Assembly (NCBI GenBank): GCA_025455345.1
Contig: JALOMS010000034.1
Location: forward strand, 1-14,445
Length of the DNA stretch: 14,445 nucleotides
Source: Thermoflexibacter sp.
GTDB taxonomy: Bacteria > Bacteroidota > Bacteroidia > Cytophagales > Thermoflexibacteraceae
Reading direction: 5' to 3'
Shown here: in pieces, positions 1 to 7,444 of the stretch
Position numbering within the stretch: position 1 is the first letter of the stretch
Layout of the letters: every line of letters starts with the position of its first letter
Notes under the pieces: model-generated
Told to the model about the DNA's origin: nothing
The model's input: the letters and a program-made list of their open reading frames with translations, nothing else
The model's database searches: none
Program-made: the position numbers and the translations under genes

Positions 1-15
1 TTTTGAATCATTTGT

Positions 16-23
16 TAGTTTTG
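16..23 (+). promoter_or_regulatory. candidate Bacteroidota -7 promoter box
   Basis: TAGTTTTG matches the Bacteroidota sigma-factor -7 consensus TAnnTTTG exactly. It lies about 46 bases before the ATG at 70, which suits a short leader for the haloperoxidase-like gene. The matching -33 TTTG element would fall just before the window, so only half of the promoter can be seen. An 8-base AT-rich match can arise by chance. Confidence 0.3.
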
Positions 24-69
24 CAATACTCGAACTATTTTGCAGAACAAACAATTTGATACAAAACGT

Positions 70-1437
70 ATGAAAAAACTACTTTTACTTATTTCTTTTC
101 CCTTGTTTTGGTTTGCTTGTAACAATAATAAAAAAGCTGAAAACAATCAAAAAACAATACAAAATCAAGAATTTACATCTATTAATATCAATGATGCCCA
201 ACTGCTCCATCAAAGTATAAAAGCCTTGAGTGCGGTCATTATCAATGACATATTTGTACCACCTGTATCAAGTCGTATTTATGCTTATGCGACTTTGGCA
301 GGATATGAGGCTTTGCATCATGGATATACTGACTATCAGTCTATTACCACCCAACTGAATGGTTTTGATGCTATGCCTCTCCCTGAGCCTAACAAGGAAT
401 ATGCTTTCTCCATAGCAAGTATAAAGGCTTTTTTCACCGTAAGTAAGAGTTTAGTCCATTCCCCAAAAGAATTAGAAGTTGTTGAAAATCAATTATATGA
501 GCGATTAAAATCTCAAGTCAAATCAGAAGAAATCTTTCAAAACTCTCTTGCTTTGGGCAATGCTGTGGCAGAAGTCTTCAGAAAAAGAATTAGCAAGGAC
601 AGTTATAAAGAAACAAGAGGAATGAATAGATATACTCCATTGGCAGGAGAGCAATACTGGCAACCTACTGCTCCAGCTTATATGGACGCTGTGGAGCCTT
701 ATTGGAATAAAATATTGCCTTTTGCTTTGGAAACCGCAGAGCAATTCAAACCCGAACCGCCTTTTCCTTTGGATATGGGCAAGAAAAGCCCATTTTATAA
801 AGAAACTATGGAAGTTTATGAAATCACCAAAAATCTGACAGAAGAACAAAAAATCATTGCTACTTTTTGGGATAATAACCCCTTTGTGATGGTTTATGAG
901 GGACACTTAGAGTACGCAATTAAGAAAATATCACCGGGAGGACATTGGATTCAGATTACTGCGCTTGCCGCCCAAGCTACCCAAGCGGATATTATCAAAA
1001 CCGCAGAAAGTTACGCCTTAGTTGCTGTTGGCTTGGCAGATGGCTTTATCAGTTGCTGGGACGAGAAATATCGCAGTAGTTACGTAAGACCGCAGACAGT
1101 TATAGAGAAACACATTGATAATAAATGGATTCCATATATCCAAACACCTCCTTTCCCCGAATATACGAGCGGGCATAGTGTCATTTCTCATGCGGCGGCT
1201 ATGATTTTGACTCGCCTATATGGGGATAATTTTGCTTTCACGGACTCCACCCAAGTCGAGTATGACCTAAAACCACGTCCGTTCAAATCTTTCTTGGACG
1301 CATCGGCAGAAGCCTCTATCAGTCGCTTATATGGGGGCATACATTTCCGAAATGCTTTGGACAAGGGAAGTGAGCAAGGCAAAAGGGTGGGAAATTGGGT
1401 CATGGACAGAGTAAAAACAAAAAAATCTATCCAATAG
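70..1437 (+). CDS. vanadium-dependent haloperoxidase / PAP2-superfamily lipoprotein
   Basis: This is a 455-residue exported lipoprotein of the vanadium haloperoxidase / acid phosphatase (PAP2) superfamily. Members either oxidise halides with H2O2 using bound vanadate or hydrolyse phosphate esters. I start at ATG 70, not the in-frame TTG at 40, because ATG gives a clean lipoprotein signal: MKKLLLL, a hydrophobic core, then lipobox WFAC with Cys17 followed by an Asn/Lys-rich linker. The active-site set is complete: Lys333 and Arg340 (K-x6-RP), Ser367-Gly368-His369 (TSGH, catalytic His), Arg419 and His425 (SRLYGGIHF). The spacings match those of fungal vanadium chloroperoxidase. The lipid anchor places it at an envelope membrane. 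The residue after Cys17 is Asn and there is no acidic run, so surface export is not indicated. Sequence alone does not separate haloperoxidase from phosphatase. It is probably a single-gene unit, with the next gene 129 bp away. Confidence 0.85.
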   Translation: MKKLLLLISFPLFWFACNNNKKAENNQKTIQNQEFTSININDAQLLHQSIKALSAVIINDIFVPPVSSRIYAYATLAGYEALHHGYTDYQSITTQLNGFDAMPLPEPNKEYAFSIASIKAFFTVSKSLVHSPKELEVVENQLYERLKSQVKSEEIFQNSLALGNAVAEVFRKRISKDSYKETRGMNRYTPLAGEQYWQPTAPAYMDAVEPYWNKILPFALETAEQFKPEPPFPLDMGKKSPFYKETMEVYEITKNLTEEQKIIATFWDNNPFVMVYEGHLEYAIKKISPGGHWIQITALAAQATQADIIKTAESYALVAVGLADGFISCWDEKYRSSYVRPQTVIEKHIDNKWIPYIQTPPFPEYTSGHSVISHAAAMILTRLYGDNFAFTDSTQVEYDLKPRPFKSFLDASAEASISRLYGGIHFRNALDKGSEQGKRVGNWVMDRVKTKKSIQ

Positions 1438-1444
1438 CATCAAA

Positions 1445-1478
1445 ACGGCTTTCCTCTATGTCCATACAGAAAAGCTGT
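1445..1478 (+). terminator. imperfect hairpin after the haloperoxidase gene
   Basis: Arms 1445-1460 and 1463-1478 form a 16-bp stem with two mismatches and one G-U pair, starting seven bases after the stop codon. In practice the apex must open to make a loop. It is followed by a run of eight A, not T, so it is not a textbook intrinsic terminator. It may cap the 3' end of the mRNA or weakly terminate transcription before the kinase gene. Confidence 0.3.
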
Positions 1479-1566
1479 AAAAAAAATTCCTTTCGAATTG
1501 AGTACCCAAAAATTTCAAAATCTAACAAATCATTACTAAATTGGATTTTGGAAAATAAAATTAAAT

Positions 1567-4500
1567 ATGGAAGAGGCTAATAGCAAGGATATTAACATAC
1601 TCAAACAACAGTTGGAAGAAGAACGTAATAAGCGATTGAGAGCAGAGCAAAATCTCTACTATACAAACCTCATGCTGAATCAGTCTTCTTGCCCAACCAT
1701 GACCATAGACCGCAACCAGCGCATTACTTATATCAATCAGTCTTTCCTCCAACTTTTTGGGGGCAATCGCACCCATTACGTAGGAGCAAGTTTCAAAGAA
1801 AGTATTGCATGGGAAAGCATAGAAGATATAGATACAATTATCGAGAGTATTTATTCGGAAAATGGGCGCAAAGTACATCTCAAATGCAAAAATCTTGCAG
1901 GAGAAAGAATGTTAGTGAAGTTAGACGCACAAGTCTTGCTATCGCCCAAAGGTACTCCCTTCCAGTTGGTCATCAATTTCATAGACAAAAGCAAAGATTT
2001 GCAACCCTCTGATAGTCAGTGGTTAGAGCTTCTTCTCAAAGAGAGCGAAGTGCGCTTTGAAAAAGTATTTTACCAGAGTCCCATAGGTATAGTCATCGTC
2101 GAGCAGGCTAATCCTTTTAGAGTTCGATACGTAAACCAAACTTTCTGTGAATGGACGGGCTATAGCCATGAAGAGTTTTTAGGAAGCGAGCAGATAATGA
2201 AACAACTTCAACTGAACAAACAGCTCGACGAATCTATTGCTTTGAATGATAAAATAAAAAAACAGATTGGCAAATATAAACATCTATTTGATGCTTTCTT
2301 GATTCGCAAAAATGAAAATATACTTTATATTGATTTGAAAACCAATGAGTTAGAATACGAAGGAAATAACTATCAAATCCTATATTTTACTAATGTCAAT
2401 GAAAGAATCAAAGCGGCAGACATCATTACCCAATGCCAAAATCTACTAAAAATTACCCAAGAAGACGCAAAAATAGGAAGTATTGATATTGATTTTGCTA
2501 ATAACCAAATGTCTTGGTCAGAACAAACTTTTTATATTTTTGAAATTCCTTTACACAATAAAATTGCCAATTCCAAGATATTTTTTGAACGCATCTACAT
2601 AGAAGATTTGGATAGAGTACGAAAAGAAATAGACAAGGCTATTGCACAAAAAATAGATTTAGATTTGACCTATCGCATCCTTACGCTTGAGCAAGAAATC
2701 AAATACATCAGATTTAATGCGAAACCTATTTATCATGTTGAAAATCAGTCTTTAAGATTTATAGGAACAATACAAGACCTTACAGAAAAAGTCAAGCTAA
2801 GTGATTTGCAAACACCCCAACGAAACATCGATGTACCCAAAACGCAACAAGACCAACCTTCTAAAGAATTAGAGAATAAAATAGAATATCAGCAGATTTT
2901 GTTACAGAATATCTCTGATGCGATTATCTATTTGGACAAAAACTGGGAAGTACAAGATTGGAACGAAGGCGCAAGAGATATTTATGGATGGGAAAAAACT
3001 GACGTAATAGGTAAGCAAATAGACAAATTTTTAGAAACTTATTATCTTAGTAATTATTCGCCTGAAACCGTAGTAAGAGATTTGCTAAGAAATGGAAAAT
3101 GGAAGGGACAGGTCAAGCAACGAACACGTTATGGCAAGGAGATTACTGTACAAGCCTTTTATAGAGTAATTTTAAATGCTGATAATGAGATTATTGGCTT
3201 TGTAATGTCCAACAAAAACCAAACAGAGTTTTTGCAAGTCCAAGAGCAAGCCCACAAATGGGAATTGACCTTACAGATGATTTTTGACAATATCCCTGGG
3301 TGGATTATCTTACAAGACAAGAATCTAAATATCATGGGGTGTAATAAGAACTTTGTCAATGCGATGGGTGAGCAGAAACAATCCGAACTAATCGGCAAGG
3401 GATACAATGACCTACCTGTTTCTGCCGAATTTGCACAGCAATCCTACCAAAGTTCTTTGGAAGTGCTTAGTCAAAATCAACCTTTATACCATATCACAGA
3501 GCCTCTCATCAGCAAGAATGGAAAGACCTACTGGCTGGATACAACAAAAGTGCCACTCAAAGATACTAATGGAGAGTTGATGGGTGTATTAGTTACCGCA
3601 GAAGACGTTACAGGAAAAAGAGCAATAGAAGAACAACTCAAGGACAAACAAGCAAACTTGACATCTATTATCGAGAATACTGATGATTTAATATGGTATG
3701 TAGATAACAATCACATTTTCAAGGCTTTTAATACTGTCATCTACGAAAAGATAAAGACTGCTTTTGGGATTAAAATCCAATATGGAAAAAATGCGATGGA
3801 AATACTCCCAGAGGAGTACAAAGTGCAATGGCGGCAGATTCACGAGTACGTAATGAAAGGAAAAAAATTAGTCATAGAACGCAAAATAGATTTGCCCCAA
3901 GGAAAAGAAATGTGGTTAGAATTTTCTTGTAATCCCGTCATCAATGACAATGAAGTAACGGGCGCATGCTATATTGCTCGCGATGTAACAGAGAGAAAAG
4001 AAAATGAAAAACTCTTGATGGAGAATCAGTTACAACAAGAAAAAATACGTTCGTTGGCTATTATCCAAGGACAAGAAGAGGAAAGACGTAGGGTGGCAAT
4101 GGAACTACACGACGGCGTAGGACAAATACTAACGGCTTTGCAGATGCAAGTAAACTACTTGAAAATGCAAGAATATTTACAATCTCCCGAACATGAGCTA
4201 AAACAAACCGCTCAGTTAGTAGATAGTGCCAAGCAAGAGGTGCGTCGTATTTCTTATAATCTTATGCCAAGTGTACTCAATGACTTTGGCTTAGCAGATG
4301 CCGTGCAAAACTTATGTTCCGTAATGTCCCAAAACACTCAAATAGAGATAGATGCAGAGATAGACTTAAGCAGTAAGAGGTTTGCGCCACAGGTAGAGAT
4401 TGGGGTGTTCCGAATAGCCCAAGAAGTCATCAACAATGCACTCAAGTATAGTGAAGCAGATACTATCAAAGTCCAACTGTATGAGGAAGATAGTCAGATA

Positions 4501-4719
4501 CATTTGGAAATTGCTGATAATGGGAAAGGGTTTGATTCCAATGAAATCACACGCGGCAATGGATTAGCGAACCTCAGCCAAAGAGCCAATCTGCTGAATG
4601 GTTCTCTCCTAATAGATGCCAATGTAGGATTGGGCTGTAAAGTAATCGCAACTATTCCCTACCAATTAGAAGAACAGGAAATGACAGATGAAATTTTGGA
4701 CATTGCAGAGGAATATTAG
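1567..4719 (+). CDS. soluble multi-PAS sensor histidine kinase (HisKA_3/NarL type)
   Basis: This is a 1050-residue cytoplasmic sensor kinase. A short coiled coil (about 5-38, rich in Glu/Lys/Leu) is followed by six PAS-like domains at roughly 30-140, 160-280, 290-410, 440-560, 565-690 and 697-815. The second contains GIVIV and YVNQTFCEWTGY; the fourth contains WNEGARDIYGW. A second coil (about 815-840) leads to the HisKA_3 helix with EERRRVAMELHDGVGQ and phospho-acceptor His848. The HATPase_c domain has an N-box around Asn956-Asn957, G1 DNGKGF (984-989) and G2 GNGLANL (997-1003). No membrane segment or receiver domain is visible, so the signal is probably intracellular (redox, gas, flavin or haem ligand), but the ligand cannot be read from sequence. 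HisKA_3 kinases normally phosphorylate LuxR/NarL-type regulators; none is in this window, so it is an orphan here. The ATG start has no close competitor. Confidence 0.92.
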   Translation: MEEANSKDINILKQQLEEERNKRLRAEQNLYYTNLMLNQSSCPTMTIDRNQRITYINQSFLQLFGGNRTHYVGASFKESIAWESIEDIDTIIESIYSENGRKVHLKCKNLAGERMLVKLDAQVLLSPKGTPFQLVINFIDKSKDLQPSDSQWLELLLKESEVRFEKVFYQSPIGIVIVEQANPFRVRYVNQTFCEWTGYSHEEFLGSEQIMKQLQLNKQLDESIALNDKIKKQIGKYKHLFDAFLIRKNENILYIDLKTNELEYEGNNYQILYFTNVNERIKAADIITQCQNLLKITQEDAKIGSIDIDFANNQMSWSEQTFYIFEIPLHNKIANSKIFFERIYIEDLDRVRKEIDKAIAQKIDLDLTYRILTLEQEIKYIRFNAKPIYHVENQSLRFIGTIQDLTEKVKLSDLQTPQRNIDVPKTQQDQPSKELENKIEYQQILLQNISDAIIYLDKNWEVQDWNEGARDIYGWEKTDVIGKQIDKFLETYYLSNYSPETVVRDLLRNGKWKGQVKQRTRYGKEITVQAFYRVILNADNEIIGFVMSNKNQTEFLQVQEQAHKWELTLQMIFDNIPGWIILQDKNLNIMGCNKNFVNAMGEQKQSELIGKGYNDLPVSAEFAQQSYQSSLEVLSQNQPLYHITEPLISKNGKTYWLDTTKVPLKDTNGELMGVLVTAEDVTGKRAIEEQLKDKQANLTSIIENTDDLIWYVDNNHIFKAFNTVIYEKIKTAFGIKIQYGKNAMEILPEEYKVQWRQIHEYVMKGKKLVIERKIDLPQGKEMWLEFSCNPVINDNEVTGACYIARDVTERKENEKLLMENQLQQEKIRSLAIIQGQEEERRRVAMELHDGVGQILTALQMQVNYLKMQEYLQSPEHELKQTAQLVDSAKQEVRRISYNLMPSVLNDFGLADAVQNLCSVMSQNTQIEIDAEIDLSSKRFAPQVEIGVFRIAQEVINNALKYSEADTIKVQLYEEDSQIHLEIADNGKGFDSNEITRGNGLANLSQRANLLNGSLLIDANVGLGCKVIATIPYQLEEQEMTDEILDIAEEY

Positions 4720-4895
4720 TAAGTATGACAATCCCAAGGGCAGTGTTTGCACTTTTGCTTACAGCAATACCCCCTTTTTTCGTGGTACTTAGCAGTAAAG
4801 ATGAGATTACCTATGGAATCATAATAATAGTCTTCTTCGGCATAACGACTCAAAACCTTATTTTTGTTCAATTTTTTGTTGTTAATCTTAGTCAT
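4716..4895 (-). CDS. small Cys-rich DUF5522 protein
   Basis: This 59-residue protein is recognised as DUF5522, a small family found widely in Bacteroidota. The centre carries the family pattern DYYYDSIGNLIFT, then KYHEKRGYCC, then a Cys cluster at Cys44, Cys45, Cys49 and Cys52, with Pro53-Trp54 and an extra Cys56. This CC-x3-C-x2-CPW arrangement looks like a metal-binding knuckle, but the family's function is unknown to me. The N-terminus is basic (KINNKKLNKNK). I prefer ATG 4895 over an in-frame TTG at 4907. The gene faces the histidine kinase, and their 3' ends overlap by 4 bp (4716-4719). It is divergent from the flippase, with about 100 bp between the starts. Confidence 0.8.
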   Translation of the reverse strand: MTKINNKKLNKNKVLSRYAEEDYYYDSIGNLIFTAKYHEKRGYCCKQKCKHCPWDCHTY

Positions 4896-4918
4896 TTGTG
4901 AAAGCAAGGCGAATAATA

Positions 4919-4953
4919 TTTGAATGTTTTAAAATCCTTATTTATACTTTTTG
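4919..4953 (+). promoter_or_regulatory. candidate Bacteroidota promoter for the flippase gene
   Basis: TTTG at 4919-4922 (-33-like) is followed after 20 bases by TATACTTTTTG at 4943-4953. That is close to the -7 box TAnnTTTG but has one extra base in the best alignment. Transcription would begin near 4960, about 40 bases before the TTG start of the flippase. The divergent DUF5522 gene starts 24 bases to the left. The match is approximate and the background is AT-rich. Confidence 0.3.
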
Positions 4954-4999
4954 TTTAATCCAATAGTTAAAAAAATTTTTATCAAAAATCTTACTTGTT

Positions 5000-6244
5000 T
5001 TGAAAGCATCACTTTGGACATTTATTTCTGTTTGTATAAGAATTTCTTTTAATTTCATAATCAATAAGTTATTTGCTATTTACTTTGGTTCGGCAGGAAT
5101 GACGCTACTTGCCCATTTCCAAAATCTCTTGAGCTTCGCTACTGCCTTCGTAGGAGAAGGGTTAAACAAAGGAGTCATAAAATACCTTTCTGACAAGCAC
5201 TTAGCAGACCAAGAAAGGAAAATATTTTTTGTCGTTGGAGGTATATTAAATGTCTTCATCTTTGTTTGTGCTTGTCTGATAACCTTGCTAAATCATAAAA
5301 ATTTTGCCCAATTTATGGGTAATTTTCCATTTCATCAGTGGTTTTTATGGCTTATCATTCCCCTACTTGTTAATCTATTAAATCTGTTTTGCCTATCTGT
5401 AGTCCAATCCCAACAAAAGTTCAAACTTTTCTCTTTCCTCAATACCCTTAACATTGCCCTAAGTACCGCATTAATTTTCTTATCTATTCGTTATCAAGAC
5501 ATTAGCATAGCATTGCTTGCCTACAATTTAGGGCAAGGAGTATCTCTCTTGATTACTGTTCCGCTTGCTTGGCAAATTTTAAAAAATCTTTTCCCTAATT
5601 ATGCTCTTTTGACCAAGCAAAACTTGCAAAACAAAATCGTCAAACTCAATGATTTTATGGCTATTGGCTTGAGTATAGTTTTGTTCAGCAGATTAGGGTT
5701 CTATGCAATGAGAGAATTTAATATGGCAACTTTTGGTATGACACAGACGGGTTTTTGGGAAGCAAGCATGAGGATTTCAGATGGTTATACCTTTGCTTTT
5801 AATGCTACTTTTTTAGCTATTTTCTATCCAAGGGTAAGCAATCTACTCTTGTACCCCGAACAACTCAAAAAGTATTTATGGCAAACATTCCAACTTTTAT
5901 CACCTCTGATATTGCTATCTTTATTGGTTGTTTTCTGGCTAAAGGAAAGTTTTATAATCTTGCTTTTTGATGAAACATTTTTGCCTGCGACTGCTTTGGT
6001 GAGTTGGGTAATTTTTGGAGATTTCTTCAAATTTATCAACTATTTGCTTTCCAATGTGCTAATAGCCCAAGGTCGTACATGGCTGTTTATATGCTTACAG
6101 GGAATCTTTATTGGTCTGTCTTTTATCCTTGTTTATCTCTTAGCCCCACATTTTGGATTACAATCTTTACCAATTACTTGGGTCAGCACTTATATTTTGT
6201 CAGTAGTCGTATTAGGTATCATATTGAGGAAGGAACTATTCTAA
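5000..6244 (+). CDS. WzxE-type polysaccharide (lipid-linked oligosaccharide) flippase
   Basis: This is a 414-residue inner-membrane protein of the MOP/Wzx superfamily, most like the O-antigen translocase / WzxE branch, which flips undecaprenyl-linked oligosaccharides to the periplasm. About twelve hydrophobic segments cover the whole length, which is the usual size for WzxE. The start of the protein (KASLWTFIS, then NKLFAIYFGSAGMTLL, then EGLNKGVIKYLSD) follows the family pattern KASLWT...GK.LA..FGP.G...NGV.KY. That argues for the TTG start at 5000: the first ATG would remove the first membrane helix, and an in-frame stop lies at 4964-4966. It stands alone, without glycosyltransferases or a Wzy polymerase beside it, so its substrate is unknown. 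A role in capsule, O-antigen or exopolysaccharide export is inferred from family only. Confidence 0.82.
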   Translation: MKASLWTFISVCIRISFNFIINKLFAIYFGSAGMTLLAHFQNLLSFATAFVGEGLNKGVIKYLSDKHLADQERKIFFVVGGILNVFIFVCACLITLLNHKNFAQFMGNFPFHQWFLWLIIPLLVNLLNLFCLSVVQSQQKFKLFSFLNTLNIALSTALIFLSIRYQDISIALLAYNLGQGVSLLITVPLAWQILKNLFPNYALLTKQNLQNKIVKLNDFMAIGLSIVLFSRLGFYAMREFNMATFGMTQTGFWEASMRISDGYTFAFNATFLAIFYPRVSNLLLYPEQLKKYLWQTFQLLSPLILLSLLVVFWLKESFIILLFDETFLPATALVSWVIFGDFFKFINYLLSNVLIAQGRTWLFICLQGIFIGLSFILVYLLAPHFGLQSLPITWVSTYILSVVVLGIILRKELF

Positions 6245-6375
6245 AACAGTAAAATAGGATTACACAAGTTAGTCCTTTGATTATCTGATATATAAAACAC
6301 TTTTTTTTAGGGAGGTGAACTAAGAACGGCTAAAAAATATGCAATAGCGAATCATCACAAAACTAAGGCTAAAAA

Positions 6376-6408
6376 AAATAGGTGATTCCCCTTGAGAATC
6401 ACCTATTT
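6376..6408 (-). terminator. intrinsic terminator of the response-regulator gene, possibly bidirectional
   Basis: A perfect 13-bp inverted repeat (6376-6388 AAATAGGTGATTC, 6396-6408) encloses a 7-base loop. It begins two bases beyond the regulator's stop codon at 6411. Read on the minus strand, the stem continues into an eight-base T run (6371-6378), as in a classic rho-independent terminator. On the plus strand the tail TTTCTTTAA is weaker but could also stop transcripts from the convergent flippase gene. Confidence 0.85.
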
Positions 6409-6410
6409 CT

Positions 6411-7118
6411 TTAATCTTGCTTATCATTTATCTCTATCAGTTTGAATCCTGTTCCGTGAATATTGAGGATTTGTAACTTATCATCGGATTTGAGGTATTT
6501 TCGGAGCTTGGTGATATACACGTCCATACTGCGAGAGTTGAAATAATTATCATCATGCCATATTTGCTTAAGGGCTTTAGACCGCTCTAAAACTTGATTT
6601 TTGTTTTGAGAGAGCATTTTGAGCAACTCAGCTTCCTTAGAAGTCAGTTTAATCTCATCAGTTGGAGATTTGAGGAGTTGGGTATCATACTCAAAAGTAA
6701 AATGCCCAATCTTAAACTTATTACCAGGAGGCATATTGCTTTCAGAACGTCCAGAACGACGTAAAATAGCTTTAATTCTCAACAGCAATTCTTCTGTGGT
6801 AAACGGCTTGGTCATATAGTCATCAGCTCCTATTTTCAATCCTTTGATTTTATCTTCGTTCATAGATTTAGCTGTTAGGAATACTATAGGAACTTCCTTG
6901 TCCGTTTTTCGGACTTCTTCTGCAAGTGCAAATCCATCCATTATAGGCAACATCACATCAAAAATACACAACTGGTATAGGTCTGTCTTAAAAGCTTGTA
7001 AACCTGCCTTGCCATCTCTACACAAGTTAGTCTTAAAGCCTTTGATGTCTAAATACTCTTTAAGAATTTGACCCAAGTTTTGGTCATCTTCTACTAATAA
7101 AATTTTTGGTTCATCCAT
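6411..7118 (-). CDS. rprY: OmpR/PhoB-family response regulator, RprY-like
   Basis: This is a 235-residue two-component response regulator. The receiver domain (4-118) has the acidic pair Asp11-Asp12, phospho-acceptor Asp54 in CIFDVMLPIMDG, Thr82 and Lys104 (KPF). The winged-helix DNA-binding domain (about 135-230) contains LTSKEAELLKML, WHDDNYFNSRSMDVYITKLR and NIHGTGFKL. The last two segments closely match Bacteroides RprY, so I use that symbol. I start at ATG 7118: an upstream in-frame extension to 7259 would add 47 residues of AT-rich, non-family sequence. No sensor kinase gene (such as rprX) is adjacent. The kinase at 1567-4719 is of the NarL/HisKA_3 class and an unlikely partner. The gene is divergent from the SusC region and may be autoregulated through the TTAACAA repeats upstream. 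Confidence 0.88.
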   Translation of the reverse strand: MDEPKILLVEDDQNLGQILKEYLDIKGFKTNLCRDGKAGLQAFKTDLYQLCIFDVMLPIMDGFALAEEVRKTDKEVPIVFLTAKSMNEDKIKGLKIGADDYMTKPFTTEELLLRIKAILRRSGRSESNMPPGNKFKIGHFTFEYDTQLLKSPTDEIKLTSKEAELLKMLSQNKNQVLERSKALKQIWHDDNYFNSRSMDVYITKLRKYLKSDDKLQILNIHGTGFKLIEINDKQD

Positions 7119-7195
7119 TGTAAATTCAAGGGTCTTTTTCAAAAAAATAATAATTTTACCTATTAGCGTTACTAAATTTATACGTAAAATTTTAA

Positions 7196-7203
7196 CAAAA
7201 ATA
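7196..7203 (-). promoter_or_regulatory. candidate -7 box of the rprY-like gene
   Basis: Read on the minus strand this is TATTTTTG, an exact match to TAnnTTTG, placed about 78 bases before the regulator's ATG. No TTTG lies at the expected 19-21 base spacing upstream. The promoter may therefore need an activator, or the match may be chance. Confidence 0.3.
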
Positions 7204-7230
7204 TATGAAAACTCATTGATTTTATTGTAT

Positions 7231-7247
7231 TTAACAAACCTTAACAA
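7231..7247. promoter_or_regulatory. TTAACAA direct repeat upstream of the response regulator, possible operator
   Basis: TTAACAA occurs at 7231-7237 and again at 7241-7247, a 10-bp period. A variant TTAGCAA is at 7253-7259 and a further TTAACAA at 7192-7198. PhoB/PhoP-family regulators bind tandem hexamers about one helical turn apart; Bacillus PhoP boxes read TTAACA. The pair sits 28-44 bases upstream of the candidate -7 box, where such an activator would act. Function is inferred, and AT-rich background weakens it. Confidence 0.3.
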
Positions 7248-7273
7248 GACATTTAGCAAAATCTAACAGCCCT

Positions 7274-7444
7274 ATGAAGTCTGATAAAAGTTCCATATTT
7301 ATTGCCCAAATTACGTCTGATGTCATACATACTAAAGTCGAGGAAATGCAACCTCATATCACTGTAAAAACATTAGAATACACCCGCAACGAAGTCTTTT
7401 TCACCTATTACGTTTTGTTTAACATTTTGGTGGCAGAAGTGTGA
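7274..7444 (+). CDS. possible 56-residue hypothetical protein
   Basis: This short ORF (ATG to TGA) lies in the long gap between the regulator and susC. The product starts MKSDKSSIFIAQITSD and ends in a hydrophobic stretch, FFTYYVLFNILVAEV. I do not recognise it. In its favour, it is the only part of this gap with less AT-rich sequence and mixed codons (ACG, CGC, GTC, GAG), against a background almost free of G and C. Against it, there is no clear ribosome binding site, it is very short, and nothing else about it resembles a known family. It is divergent from the rprY-like gene and could be a real small gene, a decayed gene fragment, or chance. Confidence 0.3.
   Translation: MKSDKSSIFIAQITSDVIHTKVEEMQPHITVKTLEYTRNEVFFTYYVLFNILVAEV

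Noticed and set aside
1395..1580. 61-codon plus-strand ORF bridging the haloperoxidase end and kinase start
   Set aside because: It starts inside the haloperoxidase gene, runs through the hairpin and A-run, and overlaps the kinase start in another frame. The product is low-complexity with no family resemblance.
6004..6252. 82-codon plus-strand ORF overlapping the flippase 3' end
   Set aside because: It is an out-of-frame shadow of a well-supported membrane protein gene, with no independent support.
6302..6325. Strong Shine-Dalgarno-like GGGAGGTGAAC near 6310
   Set aside because: The only ATG that follows is stopped after one codon, so no gene is served. Bacteroidota rarely rely on such sites anyway.
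6300..6395. Possible antiterminator pairing between GAATCA near 6349 and the left arm of the 6376-6408 hairpin, or a small RNA
   Set aside because: Only six bases could pair against thirteen in the terminator. Nothing on the plus strand lies downstream to be regulated. A GGCTAAAAAA direct repeat here is within chance for such DNA.
7119..7259. 47-residue N-terminal extension of the response regulator
   Set aside because: The extension is encoded by very AT-rich DNA that also holds the candidate promoter. RprY and relatives begin directly before the ILLVEDD motif, matching ATG 7118.
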